Of a stretch of DNA of 64,000 bases, positions 53,101-61,976 are shown in pieces (the stretch's first letter is position 1; each line of letters begins with the position of its first letter). The stretch comes from Paraburkholderia panacisoli (GTDB lineage Bacteria > Pseudomonadota > Gammaproteobacteria > Burkholderiales > Burkholderiaceae): positions 62,001-126,000 of the forward strand of contig NZ_VTUZ01000027.1 of NCBI RefSeq assembly GCF_008369935.1, read 5' to 3'. The notes under the pieces were generated by a model. It searched no databases, was not told the DNA's origin, and saw only the letters and a program-made list of their open reading frames with translations. A program made the translations under genes and the position numbers.

Positions 53101-53739
53101 GTCGTCCGGCGTCATGAACTGCATCGGATGCGTGGCGACCACCGGCAATTTCAGCGACGCCGCCAGCGCAACCGCCTGCTGCACATACTGCTCGCCGCCC
53201 GGCTGACCGCAACGCTGCAACTCGATGTAGAAACCGCTCGGGAACACCTTCGCCCAATGCAGCGCGTTGCGCTTCGCCGCTTCCTCATTGCCGGCCGCGA
53301 GCGCGAGACCGACATCGCCCTGCTGCGCGCCCGACACCGCGAGCAGCCCTTCGCCGAGACCCGATTCGAGCCAGCCGGCTTCGACTTCCGCGCGGCCGCG
53401 ATACTGGTTCGTGAGCGAGGCCTTGCTGAGCAGCTCGCACAGATTCAGATAGCCGCGCCGGTCCTTGACCAGCAGCAGCAAACGGGAAGGCTTGTCGCGG
53501 TCGTCCGGATTGGTGATCCAGACGTCGCAGCCGGCAATGGGTTTGACCCCTTTGCCACGGGCCTCCTTATAGAAACGGACGAGGCCGAACGCATTACCGA
53601 GATCGGTGAGGGCGAGCGCGCCCTGGCCGTCTTTGGCCGCCGCCTTGACGATGTCGTCAAGACGCACGATGCCATCGGCAATCGAGAATTCGGAGTGAAC
53701 GCGGAGATGAACGAAGCGGGGATCTGACATGGGCGACAT
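50161..53739 (-). CDS. dnaE: DNA polymerase III alpha subunit
   Basis: 1192 residues. The PHP domain starts F-V-H-L-R-V-H-S-E-F-S; the polymerase palm has G-P-G-R-G-S-G-A-G-S-L-V-A-Y and P-D-F-D-I-D-F, whose aspartates are catalytic. The helix-hairpin-helix and OB domains follow. It is about 30 residues longer than E. coli DnaE because of a glycine/arginine/asparagine-rich linker at about 1107-1137, before the C-terminal tau-binding part. GGAG lies five bases ahead of the ATG; M at 53730 is an alternative. Replicative polymerase core. Confidence 0.97.
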   Translation of the reverse strand: MSPMSDPRFVHLRVHSEFSIADGIVRLDDIVKAAAKDGQGALALTDLGNAFGLVRFYKEARGKGVKPIAGCDVWITNPDDRDKPSRLLLLVKDRRGYLNLCELLSKASLTNQYRGRAEVEAGWLESGLGEGLLAVSGAQQGDVGLALAAGNEEAAKRNALHWAKVFPSGFYIELQRCGQPGGEQYVQQAVALAASLKLPVVATHPMQFMTPDDFTAHEARVCISEGDILANPRRQKRFTSEQYFRTQEEMAALFADIPSALANTVEIAKRCNLTLELGKPKLPLFPTPDGMSLDDYLVLLSKEGLEKRLEQLYPDEAERAAQRATYYERLEFECGTIIKMGFPGYFLIVADFINWAKNNGVPVGPGRGSGAGSLVAYALGVTDLDPLRYNLLFERFLNPERVSMPDFDIDFCQHGRDRVIQYVKEKYGADAVSQIATFGTMAAKAAVRDIGRVLDLGYMFTDGIAKLIPFKPGKHVTIADAMKEEPLLQERFDNEDEVHQLLELAQRVEGLTRNVGMHAGGVLIAPGKLTDFCPLYTQGDESGVVSQYDKDDVEAVGLVKFDFLGLTTLTILDWAERYIRRLDPSKQDWSLGQVPLDDPASFSILKKANTVAVFQLESRGMQGMLKDAQPDRFEDIIALVALYRPGPMDLIPSFCARKHGREVVEYPDPRVEPVLKETYGIMVYQEQVMQMAQIIGGYSLGGADLLRRAMGKKKAEEMAQHRELFRQGAAKNGLTGEKADEIFDLMEKFAGYGFNKSHAAAYALLAYYTAWLKAHHPAEFMAANMSLAMDDTDKVKILFEDCLANKMAVLPPDVNLSAYRFEPVAEPDGKRSKTIRYGLGAIKGSGQNAIEEILRAREDGPFIDIFDFCNRVDRRIVNRRTVEALIRAGAFDTLHANRAQLIASVSLAMEAAEQASANALQAGLFDMGDAPSQGHELIDEPEWPEKKKLQEEKAALGFYLSGHLFDAYKDEVRRFVRQKIGELKEGRDKLVAGVIASLRTQMTQRGKMLIALLDDGTGQCEVTVFNETFEAHKQLFKEDELLVVQGQARNDAFTGGIRFTVDTVMDLGRARCRYAEAVKVQMNGNADALALRRVLEAHSAGKDEPQAAAAPAASSRGGNGGGGRNGGGYGGDNGRQRQAVQIPNGLAVQVVYRSENAQGEMRLGDAWRVKPTDELLAALRGEFAGSSIEIVY

Positions 53740-54087
53740 TGTAACTCCACCCTCCCGCCGTGTTCAGGCCAAAACCGCGCGTTAGCCATTCGGCTTAGGG
53801 CGCGCACGCGGAAGCACTGCGCACGGCTTGCGGCGACGGGCCACGCGCGCTAACTGCAACAATCAGCGCCGACCGGCACCTCAAATTGCCGGACCATTTG
53901 AGCTGGCGCAACCGGCCGGCCATTCGGCCGAGTCCGGCAAAATGCCGGGTTGAGGGATAATAGAGGTTTCGCCCTTTTCGACGTGGCCGCGACACCCTGG
54001 CTCAGCCCGGCTTGCCCGGGCCCAACGCGGCGGCTCAACGCCCCCCCGCTTTTCGCCACGCCGGCCACTTCTTACCGCTGGACACAC

Positions 54088-54951
54088 ATGAGTATCGTCA
54101 ATCTCGCCGCGTATCAATTCGCGACCATCGAAGACACCGCCGCTTGGCGCCCGTTCGTCACTGAACGCTGCACCGCGCTCGGCCTGCGCGGCACCATTCT
54201 GCTGGCGCCGGAAGGCATCAATCTGTTCGTCGCCGGCACGCGCGAGAACACAGACGCGTTCATCGACTACATCCGCCACGACGCGCTGTTCGAGGGCAAG
54301 TTCGCGAATCTGCAATTCAAGGAAAGCCTGTCGGAAAAGCAGCCGTTCACGCGCATGCTGGTCAAGCTCAAGCGCGAAATCATCACGATGAAGAAGCCGG
54401 CCATCCGCCCGGAACTCGGCCGCGCGCCGTTCGTCGACGCACCCACGCTGAAGCACTGGCTGGACCGCGGTCACGACGACGAGGGCCGCCCGGTGGTCAT
54501 GCTCGACACGCGCAATGCATTCGAAGTCGACGTCGGCACGTTCGACAACGCGCTCGACTACCGCATTGCGAAATTCAGCGAGTTTCCGGCAGTGATCGAG
54601 AACAATCGCGCCGATCTCGAAGGCAAGACGGTGGTGTCGTTCTGCACCGGCGGGATTCGCTGCGAGAAGGCCGCAATCCACATGAAGGAAGTCGGCATCG
54701 AGAACGTGTACCAGCTCGAAGGCGGCATCCTGAAGTACTTCGAGGAAGTGGGCGGCGCGCATTATCACGGCGACTGCTTCGTGTTCGACTACCGCACCGC
54801 GCTGAATCCGCAACTGGAGCCGACGGCGACCGCGCAATGCTTCGGCTGCCGCGCCGTGGTCACGCCCGGCGCGCAACAGTCGCCGCTGTACGTGCCGGGC
54901 AAGACGTGTCCGGCGTGCCATCCGGACAGCAAGGCCGCGCAAGCCGCGTAA
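54088..54951 (+). CDS. trhO: tRNA uridine(34) hydroxylase, rhodanese-related
   Basis: 287 residues from the ATG at 54088. The N-terminal UPF0176 domain has G-L-R-G-T-I-L-L-A-P-E-G-I-N; the rhodanese domain has L-D-T-R-N-x-F-E-V and the active-site V-S-F-C-T-G-G-I-R-C-E-K-A with the catalytic cysteine at 186. The C-terminus has two C-x2-C pairs (C-F-G-C, C-P-A-C). TrhO (YceA) uses O2 to form 5-hydroxyuridine at tRNA position 34. The upstream extension of the frame is not used. Confidence 0.93.
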   Translation: MSIVNLAAYQFATIEDTAAWRPFVTERCTALGLRGTILLAPEGINLFVAGTRENTDAFIDYIRHDALFEGKFANLQFKESLSEKQPFTRMLVKLKREIITMKKPAIRPELGRAPFVDAPTLKHWLDRGHDDEGRPVVMLDTRNAFEVDVGTFDNALDYRIAKFSEFPAVIENNRADLEGKTVVSFCTGGIRCEKAAIHMKEVGIENVYQLEGGILKYFEEVGGAHYHGDCFVFDYRTALNPQLEPTATAQCFGCRAVVTPGAQQSPLYVPGKTCPACHPDSKAAQAA

Positions 54952-55171
54952 TGACGGCCGCGGATGGCGGGCGAATGAGGCGACGCGAGCGGGTTCGGGC
55001 TGGCGGGTCGTATGCGGCCACAACCGCAGCGCCTCGCCTGCAGCCGGTATCGGCAGGTGCGTGTGAAGCGGCATTTGCCGGCGCCGCGACTACACGGGCG
55101 CCCTCGCCCTCTGCCGCCGTCATGCCCGTACCGTTGTTGCCTGTACCCGCACCCACCTCGGCCATCCAACC

Positions 55172-56056
55172 ATGACCTACCGCGGACGCTTCGCACCGTC
55201 GCCGACCGGGCCCTTGCATTACGGTTCGCTGGTCAGCGCGCTGGCAAGCTGGCTCGACGCCCGCGCGCATCGGGGCGCGTGGCTCGTGCGCGTCGAGGAC
55301 ATCGACGGGCCGCGCACCGTCCCCGGCGCCGCCGAGGATATTCTCGCGACGCTCGAACGCTTCGGCATGCTCGCGGACGAAAAGCCCGTCTGGCAAAGCC
55401 AGCGCATCGCGCGCTACGAGCAGGTGCTGGAGCAATTGAAGTCCACCGGCCTGGTCTATCCGTGTGGCTGCACGCGCAAGGAAATTGCCGACTCGCTGCT
55501 GCACGCGCACGCGCGCAACACGACGCTCGCCTACCCCGGCACCTGCCGCGCCGGACTCAACGGTAAACCCGCGCGCGCATGGCGCTTGCGCGTGCCTGAC
55601 GGCGACGCGGCCGTGATTAGCTTCGAAGATCGCTGGCAAGGCAAGCAGACGCAAGACCTCGCCACCGAAGTCGGCGATTTCGTGCTGAAGCGCGCGGACG
55701 GCCAATGGGCGTATCAACTGGCGGTGGTGGTCGACGATGCGGACGCGGGCATCACGCACATCGTGCGCGGCGCGGATTTGATGGATTCGACGGCGCGGCA
55801 AATTTATCTGCAGCGCTGTCTTGGTGTGCGAACGCCGCAGTATCTGCACGTGCCCGTCGTGACGAACGACCACGGCGAAAAGCTGAGCAAGCAGAACGGC
55901 GCCACCGCGCTCGACAGCGACAAGCCACTCGAAGCGTTGAGCGCCGCCGCGCGGCATCTGGGACTCGATCTGGCCGGCGAGGCCCATACGACGCTAGACC
56001 GCTTCTATGCCGCCGCTACGTCGGCATGGGCAAAGCGGATGGGGATCAACTTCTGA
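55172..56056 (+). CDS. gluQ: Glutamyl-Q tRNA(Asp) synthetase
   Basis: 294 residues, the truncated GluRS paralog without an anticodon-binding domain. R-F-A-P-S-P-T-G-P-L-H-Y-G-S-L is the H-I-G-H-type motif, C-G-C-T-R begins the zinc site, and E-K-L-S-K-Q-N is the K-M-S-K-S-like loop. It attaches glutamate to the queuosine base of tRNA-Asp. Follows trhO by 220 bp; both modify tRNA position 34 bases. Convergent with rhlE. Confidence 0.94.
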   Translation: MTYRGRFAPSPTGPLHYGSLVSALASWLDARAHRGAWLVRVEDIDGPRTVPGAAEDILATLERFGMLADEKPVWQSQRIARYEQVLEQLKSTGLVYPCGCTRKEIADSLLHAHARNTTLAYPGTCRAGLNGKPARAWRLRVPDGDAAVISFEDRWQGKQTQDLATEVGDFVLKRADGQWAYQLAVVVDDADAGITHIVRGADLMDSTARQIYLQRCLGVRTPQYLHVPVVTNDHGEKLSKQNGATALDSDKPLEALSAAARHLGLDLAGEAHTTLDRFYAAATSAWAKRMGINF

Positions 56057-56072
56057 AAGCGAAAGCGTATGA

Positions 56073-56104
56073 AGGCGCTTCGCCGTTGAGCCCGCGAAGC
56101 GCCT
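56073..56104. terminator. Hairpin between convergent gluQ and rhlE
   Basis: An 11-bp perfect inverted repeat (AGGCGCTTCGC and complement) with a 10-nt loop sits in the 83-bp convergent gap. No strong T-run on either side. Position supports a bidirectional terminator. Confidence 0.5.
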
Positions 56105-56139
56105 GAGACTCTCAAGCATTTACAGCCTTGCCGCGCGAA

Positions 56140-57618
56140 TCACGACGAGGAAGTCGACTTCCTCGGCATCCCGAACCCGCCCAGCAACGCCGCCAATGGC
56201 TGCTTCGAGCCCGACTTCTGCGGCGCCGCCGAAGCAGCAGATGCTTCTTCGATCTTGCGCATCGAAGCAGGCGACGGCTCGTACGGCTTCAGGAAGAAAT
56301 CATCCACAGGCTGCGCGCGATGATGATGATGATGCGGCCGCTCGAACGACCCCGACGACGCCCCCGTGCGGCGGCGGCTGCCGCGCTCTTCACGGCCGTC
56401 GCCGCTGCGCTCGCGACGCGGCGGGCGCTCTTCATGATGATGCCGAACTGGCGCATCCACGGTCAGGCGCAGCACTTCCAGCGGACGCTTGATCAGCTTC
56501 TCGATATCGGCAAGCTGCTTGCGCTCGTTCGGGCTGCACAGCGACAGCGCGTCGCCCGACGCACCCGCGCGCCCGGTACGGCCGATCCGGTGCACGTAAT
56601 CTTCCGCGTTGAACGGCAGGTCGAAGTTGATCACCGCGGGCAGCTCGACGATGTCCAGGCCGCGAGCGGCGACGTCGGTCGCCACCAGCGCTTCGATCTC
56701 GCCGCGCTTGAACGCGTCGAGCGCCTGCATGCGCTCGTTCTGCGTGCGGTCGCCGTGAATCGCGGTCGCCACCACGCCGTCGCGCTCGAGGCTGCGCGCG
56801 AGACGGCTTGCGCCGATCTTGCTGTTGCAGAACACGATCACCTGCTTGAGGCCGCGCTCGCGGATCAATTGCACGACCGCGCCGGTCTTGTCGCCCTCGG
56901 CGACTTCGTAGACGATCTGCGTCACGTTGGTCGCGGTCGAGTTGCTGCGCGCGACCTCGATGGTTTGCGGATTGCGCAGATACGTAGCCGCCAGCTTCTT
57001 GATTTCGCCCGAGAACGTGGCCGAGAACAGCAGCGTCTGACGCTCTTTCGGCAACAGGTTCAGGATGCGCTGCAGGTCCGGCAGGAAGCCCATGTCGAGC
57101 ATCCGGTCGGCTTCGTCGAGCACGAGGATCTGCACCTGGCCCAGGTTGGCGGTTTTCTGTTGCACGTGATCGAGCAGACGGCCCGGCGTCGCGATCAGGA
57201 TTTCGACGCCGCGGCGCAGTTGCTCGGACTGCGGATTCATGTCCACGCCGCCGAACACCACGGCGCTGCGCAGCGCCGTGTGCTTCGCGTACGACTGCAC
57301 GTTGGCGGCGACCTGGTCGGCCAGTTCGCGGGTCGGCGTGAGGATCAGCGCGCGCACCGGATGGCGCGCGGGCGACGCACTCGTGCTGGCCTGCGGCAAC
57401 AGCCGCTGGATGATCGGCAGCGAGAAGCTCGCGGTCTTGCCGGTGCCGGTCTGCGCGGCGCCCATCACGTCACGGCCGGCCAGCACGACGGGAATCGCCT
57501 GCGCCTGGATCGGCGTGGGCGTGGTGTAGCCCGATTCCTTGACGGCCTTCAGGATGTCGGGCGCGAGGCCGAATTGATCAAAAGTCTCAGTGCTGGGCGT
57601 GACGGCTGTGTCGGACAT
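56140..57618 (-). CDS. rhlE: DEAD-box RNA helicase RhlE
   Basis: 492 residues from the ATG at 57618. Q motif F-D-Q-F-G-L and P-T-P-I-Q-A-Q-A-I-P, motif I A-Q-T-G-T-G-K-T, motif II D-E-A-D-R-M-L-D-M-G-F, motif III S-A-T-F-S, and motif VI H-R-I-G-R-T-G-R-A-G are all present within about 1-380. A charged C-terminal tail is rich in arginine and has two histidine clusters (one H5). RhlE remodels RNA in ribosome assembly and decay. The upstream in-frame extension is not supported. Confidence 0.94.
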   Translation of the reverse strand: MSDTAVTPSTETFDQFGLAPDILKAVKESGYTTPTPIQAQAIPVVLAGRDVMGAAQTGTGKTASFSLPIIQRLLPQASTSASPARHPVRALILTPTRELADQVAANVQSYAKHTALRSAVVFGGVDMNPQSEQLRRGVEILIATPGRLLDHVQQKTANLGQVQILVLDEADRMLDMGFLPDLQRILNLLPKERQTLLFSATFSGEIKKLAATYLRNPQTIEVARSNSTATNVTQIVYEVAEGDKTGAVVQLIRERGLKQVIVFCNSKIGASRLARSLERDGVVATAIHGDRTQNERMQALDAFKRGEIEALVATDVAARGLDIVELPAVINFDLPFNAEDYVHRIGRTGRAGASGDALSLCSPNERKQLADIEKLIKRPLEVLRLTVDAPVRHHHEERPPRRERSGDGREERGSRRRTGASSGSFERPHHHHHRAQPVDDFFLKPYEPSPASMRKIEEASAASAAPQKSGSKQPLAALLGGFGMPRKSTSSS

Positions 57619-58096
57619 GGTGGCTTTCGCTAAAAATGCGCTTGGCGCGGTGCGCGCGGCAGCGGTCGAAACCGCAGAGGGCATCAGGATGAAGCGGAGC
57701 CACGGCGTTCCGCACGGGACCCGTCAGTATTACGGGAAAACTGCGGCCGGCTCCGGCCGGCGGAAACACCCGCCGGAAAGGCCGGTATTGTAGCACTTCA
57801 GCAAAAACACTCATGGCGCATGTGCGGGCTTTCTGCTTGCGCCGTGCAAAGCGCGCCGCGCGAGCGTCGCGCGTGGGCGGCGAAGCGGCGCGCCGCTTCG
57901 CTCGCAGCGTAGTCCGCGCAGACGACAGTTGCGTGACAGGATAGGCTTTGACGAGCGCCCTGCCTGACTGTTGCGGATGGCGAGGCGCTGCCCGCGCGGG
58001 ACTCACGCGCAAGGCAGCTCGCCACGCGCGGAAGCAAGCTCCCCCGGCAGGCGGGCCTGCCGCCCCGGTTGACCCCAGCCGCATCGACACTGCCCC
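57619..58096. other. Gene-free stretch with palindromes
   Basis: 478 bp between rhlE and the aldehyde dehydrogenase stop. It holds a perfect 22-bp palindrome at 57880-57901 and a 7-bp stem hairpin at 58045-58062 that could end the dehydrogenase transcript. The rhlE promoter must lie at its left end; no consensus boxes stand out. No gene was recognised. Confidence 0.4.
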
Positions 58097-59533
58097 TCAC
58101 CACGTCTCGCGCATCACCATCAACCGTATCTCCGTCATGTCCTCGATCGCGTAGCGCACGCCTTCGCGCCCCAGCCCGGAATCCTTCACGCCGCCGTACG
58201 GCATGTTGTCGACCCGGAACGACGGCACGTCGTTGATCACCACGCCGCCGACTTCGAGCGCATCCCACGCGCGATGCGCATGCGCGAGCGAATCCGTGAA
58301 CACGCCGGCTTGCAGGCCGAAGTCGCTGTCGTTGACGGAGTCGAGCGCGGCCTCAAAGTCGTCGAAGCGCTCCAGTATGGCCACCGGCCCGAACGCTTCC
58401 TTGCGATACAGATCGGTGTCGCGCTTCACGCCTTCGAGCAGCGTGGCCTCGAACATCGCGCCGTCGACCTTGCCGCCCGCGACGATTTTCGCGCCCGCCT
58501 GCACCGCGCCATCCATCCAGCCGGCGAGGCGCTTCGATTCCGACTCGGAGATCATCGGCCCGACAAAGGTCTTTTCGTCTTTCGGGTCGCCCATCACGAG
58601 CGACTTCGTTTTCGCGATCAGCTTCTCACGCAGCGCGTCATAGACCTGCGCGTGCACCAGAATCCGCTGCACGCCGATGCAGCTCTGCCCCGACTGATAG
58701 AACGCGCCGAACGCGAGCCGCTCGACCACGTAGTCGAGCTTGCCGCCCTGATCGCCGTCGACGATCGCGGCCGCGTTGCCGCCCAGCTCGAGAATCACTT
58801 TCTTCTTGCCGGCCTTCTTCTTCAGATCCCAGCCGACCGCCGGCGAGCCGGTGAACGACAGCAGCTTGAAGCGCTCGTCGGTGGTGAAGAGATCGGCGCC
58901 GTCGCGATGCGCGGGGAGAATCGAGAACGCGCCTTTCGGCAGATCGGTTTCCGCGAGTATCTCGCCCATGATCAGCGCGCCGACCGGCGTGCGGCTCGCC
59001 GGCTTCAGCACGAACGGCACGCCGGCGGCGATCGCCGGCGCGACCTTGTGCGCGGTCAGGTTCAGCGGAAAATTGAACGGCGAGATGAACGAGCACGGGC
59101 CGATCGGCACGCGCTTCACATAGCCGTGATAGCCCCTCGCGCGCGCCGAGATTTCCAGATTGACGATCTCGCCGTCGATCCGCACGCTCTCCTCGGCGGC
59201 CACCTTGAACGTATCGATCAGGCGTGTGACCTCGCCTTTCGAATCGTTGATCGGCTTGCCGGCTTCGATGCACAGCGCGAGCGCCAGTTCATCGTAGCGC
59301 TCGCGAAAGCGCTTCACGCAGTGTTCGAGCACCGCCTGGCGTTTGAACGGGGGAAACGCGCGCATCGCGGGCATCGCGTCGACGGCGTGGCCGATCGCTT
59401 TGTCGATTGCGTTCGCGTCCGCCATCGCCACGCGGGTCGCCACTTCGCCGCTGAATTTATCGGTGACTTCGAGATCGGTGTTGGCGGCCACCGCTTCGTT
59501 CGCGAGATAGTACGGATAAGTCTTCTGCAACAT
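58097..59533 (-). CDS. NAD(P)-dependent aldehyde dehydrogenase
   Basis: 478 residues. Catalytic cysteine 285 in S-G-Q-S-C-I-G-V-Q-R, general base Glu249 in I-L-E-L-G-G-N, oxyanion Asn154 in P-F-N-F-P, and Lys177 in L-K-P-A-S are all seen, so it should be active. Sequence style is of the non-phosphorylating GAPDH/lactaldehyde/phosphonoacetaldehyde dehydrogenase branch; I cannot name the substrate. It lies 95 bp downstream of an acetolactate-synthase-like gene on the same strand and is likely its operon partner. Confidence 0.88.
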   Translation of the reverse strand: MLQKTYPYYLANEAVAANTDLEVTDKFSGEVATRVAMADANAIDKAIGHAVDAMPAMRAFPPFKRQAVLEHCVKRFRERYDELALALCIEAGKPINDSKGEVTRLIDTFKVAAEESVRIDGEIVNLEISARARGYHGYVKRVPIGPCSFISPFNFPLNLTAHKVAPAIAAGVPFVLKPASRTPVGALIMGEILAETDLPKGAFSILPAHRDGADLFTTDERFKLLSFTGSPAVGWDLKKKAGKKKVILELGGNAAAIVDGDQGGKLDYVVERLAFGAFYQSGQSCIGVQRILVHAQVYDALREKLIAKTKSLVMGDPKDEKTFVGPMISESESKRLAGWMDGAVQAGAKIVAGGKVDGAMFEATLLEGVKRDTDLYRKEAFGPVAILERFDDFEAALDSVNDSDFGLQAGVFTDSLAHAHRAWDALEVGGVVINDVPSFRVDNMPYGGVKDSGLGREGVRYAIEDMTEIRLMVMRETW

Positions 59534-59628
59534 GACGCGTTCTCCTTGATCCGATGCCTGACAGTAGCAGCAGCAAGAGCAGCACGGCCGGCCAGGCCCA
59601 TGCCGCCCAATGACGGTTCAGATAAAGC

Positions 59629-61281
59629 TCACAGTTGCGCCGAAAGCCGCTTGATCTCGCGATTGAGCACACGCTCGTTGTCCGAATAGTCGATCGGCAC
59701 ATCGATCACGTGCACGCCGGGCGTCACGAAGCACTCGCGCAGCAAGGGCGCAAACTCCGCCGCCGATTCGATCCGATGGCCTTTGGCGCCATAGCTCTGC
59801 GCGTACGCGACGAAATCCGGATTGGCGAGCGTCATCCCGTAGTCCGGGAAGTTCATGTTTTCCTGCTTCCAGCGGATCATCCCGAACGCGTCGTCGCGCA
59901 GGATCAGGATCACCAGATCGAGCTTCAGGCGCACCGCCGTTTCCAGTTCCTGCGAATTCATCATGAAGCCGCCGTCGCCGCACACGGCCATCACCTTGCG
60001 GTCCGGGTGCACGATCTTCGTGGCGATCGCCGAAGGCAAGCCCGCACCCATCGACGCCAGCGCGTTGTCGAGCAGCAGCGAATTCGGTTCATGCGCGCGG
60101 TAGTAGCGTGCGAACCAGATCTTGTACATGCCGTTGTCCAGACACACGATGCCGTCCACCGGCGTGGTCTCATACACGTCGTTGACGATGCGCACCGGAT
60201 ACATCGGGAAGCGGTCATCGTGCTGGCCTTTGACCAGATGCGCTTCGAAGTGCTGCTTGATCTCCTTGAAGCGCGTGAAGTCCCAATGCTCCTGGCGTTC
60301 CTTGAGGCTTTCCTTCAACTGCCACACCGCGTTCGCGATATCGCCGACCACTTCGATCTGCGGGAAATACACCGTGTCGACTTCCGCGCCGAGAAAGTTG
60401 ACGTGAATCACCGTCTTCTCGCCCGCGTCGCCGCTGCGCATGAAGAACGGCGGCTTCTCGATCACGTCGTGGCCGACATTGATGATGCAGTCCGCGTGGT
60501 CGATCGCGCGATGCACGAAGTCGCCGTCGGACAGCGTCGCGTTGCCGAGCCACATCGGATGCGATTCGTCGATCACGCCCTTGCCCATCTGCGTGGTGAA
60601 GAACGGTATGCCGATCTGGTCGACGAACTCGCGCAGCATTTTCGTGGTGGTCTTGCGATTGCCGCCCGCGCCGATCATCAGCAACGGATGCTTCGCGCCG
60701 GTGATCGCCTCGACCGCGCGCGCCACCGCTTTTTCCTCGGCAACGGGGCGGCGGCTGAAGCTCTTCGGAATCGGCTTGCCGTCGCCCTCCTCATGCGCGA
60801 CGTCTTCGGGCAATTCGAGGTGCGTGGCGCCGGGCCGCTCCTCTTCGGCCTGCCGGACCGCCTCGCGCACCGCCGCCGGAATGTTGGCGACCGACACGAT
60901 CTGCCGCGTGTACTTGGTGAGCGGCTCCATCATCCGCACCACGTCGACGATCTGGAAATGGCCCTGCTTGCTCGACTTGATCGGCTTTTGGCCGGTGACC
61001 ATCAGCATCGGCATGCCGCCTAGCTGCGCATACGCGGCGGCGGTCACGAAGTTGGTCGCGCCGGGGCCGAGGGTGGCCAGACACACGCCGGTGCGGCCGG
61101 TGAGCCGCCCGTAGGTCGCGGCCATGAAGCCGGCCGCCTGTTCGTGCCGCGTGAGGATCAGACGGATTTTCGAGCGGCGCAGCGATTCGAGCAGATCGAG
61201 ATTTTCTTCGCCGGGGATGCCGAACACGTACTCGACACCTTCGGCTTCCAGCGACTTGACGAACAGGTCCGATGCTTTCAT
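59629..61281 (-). CDS. Acetolactate synthase large-subunit-like ThDP enzyme
   Basis: 550 residues in three ThDP-enzyme domains. Catalytic Glu47 in R-H-E-Q-A-A-G-F-M-A, G-P-G-A-T-N in the first domain, and the cofactor motif G-D-G-G-F-M-M-N-S-Q-E-L-E-T-A-V in the third. No regulatory ilvN subunit gene is adjacent, arguing against the biosynthetic IlvB role and for a catabolic AlsS-type or a related carboligase or decarboxylase. The paired aldehyde dehydrogenase gene suggests that an aldehyde is produced or consumed. Confidence 0.85.
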   Translation of the reverse strand: MKASDLFVKSLEAEGVEYVFGIPGEENLDLLESLRRSKIRLILTRHEQAAGFMAATYGRLTGRTGVCLATLGPGATNFVTAAAYAQLGGMPMLMVTGQKPIKSSKQGHFQIVDVVRMMEPLTKYTRQIVSVANIPAAVREAVRQAEEERPGATHLELPEDVAHEEGDGKPIPKSFSRRPVAEEKAVARAVEAITGAKHPLLMIGAGGNRKTTTKMLREFVDQIGIPFFTTQMGKGVIDESHPMWLGNATLSDGDFVHRAIDHADCIINVGHDVIEKPPFFMRSGDAGEKTVIHVNFLGAEVDTVYFPQIEVVGDIANAVWQLKESLKERQEHWDFTRFKEIKQHFEAHLVKGQHDDRFPMYPVRIVNDVYETTPVDGIVCLDNGMYKIWFARYYRAHEPNSLLLDNALASMGAGLPSAIATKIVHPDRKVMAVCGDGGFMMNSQELETAVRLKLDLVILILRDDAFGMIRWKQENMNFPDYGMTLANPDFVAYAQSYGAKGHRIESAAEFAPLLRECFVTPGVHVIDVPIDYSDNERVLNREIKRLSAQL

Positions 61282-61539
61282 TGAGGGTCTCGCTTGATGT
61301 TACGGAGATGGGCGGTGAGCCCAGCCGTTAGGGTCCGGAAACGGACGATCGAAGACGACGACGGCCACGCGGACAGCGCGCGGCATGGCATGACGGCACG
61401 GCGAATGCCATGCCGGACAGCTTACTACTCGGGGGGAAATGATGCGCGCAGCGGGGCAATGCCGTGCGGCGGGGATGACGGGGAGCGCCCGTCGCGAGCG
61501 GCGGCGGTAGCACCGGCAACGGGAGCCGCGGCATCGTGC

Positions 61540-61908
61540 CTAGCGAATGATGGTGATGCAGTCGGACAGAATCGGCGGCGCGTTCGCGCCGGCCATCGCG
61601 TCGTAGAGGTCGGCGCGCGGGCCCTTGGTCCACCAGGTATAGCTGCCGGCCTGGTATTTCACGCCGGACGCCGAGATCGTGTTGACGAACAGCAGCGGTT
61701 TGCCTTTGACCGGCACCAGCGCGAAGCTCTGGCCATTCGCCGTGTTCCAGTAGGTGACGTGCAGAATCTTGCCGGTCGCGCAGGTGTACTTATGCGTCTG
61801 CCGGCTTTTGGTCTGGATCTCGCCGAACTGCAACGGCGCGGCCCACGCATTGGCGCCAAGCGCCGCGAGACCCGCCGCCGTGATGCTTGCCACAAGCCAT
61901 GTCTTCAT
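61540..61908 (-). CDS. MliC-like C-type lysozyme inhibitor
   Basis: 122 residues from the ATG at 61908. The signal peptide ends A-N-A-W-A at about 23. The mature domain has Y-T-C-A-T-G-K near its start, S-A-S-G-V-K-Y and Y-T-W-W-T-K-G, matching the MliC/PliC family (PF09864), plus a second cysteine near the C-terminus for a disulfide. No lipobox cysteine at the cleavage site, so it is periplasmic rather than lipidated. Such proteins protect against host lysozyme. Confidence 0.83.
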   Translation of the reverse strand: MKTWLVASITAAGLAALGANAWAAPLQFGEIQTKSRQTHKYTCATGKILHVTYWNTANGQSFALVPVKGKPLLFVNTISASGVKYQAGSYTWWTKGPRADLYDAMAGANAPPILSDCITIIR

Positions 61909-61976
61909 TGGATGCCTCGCTCGTTGCTGCATACCAAACTGGACAATGAAACCCGAACGGTGCGTTGACCGGCCGG

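Noticed and set aside
50446..53727. Very long open frame opposite dnaE
   Set aside because: Antisense shadow caused by high GC and codon bias; composition is R/A/H/Q-rich with no domain, and the dnaE frame has full motif support. The same holds for the frames opposite kdpB, kdpD, msbA and the ThDP enzyme.
56300..56345. Engineered His-tag in rhlE
   Set aside because: The histidine clusters are embedded in a natural, compositionally similar R/H/E-rich tail; such clusters are common in Burkholderia helicases.
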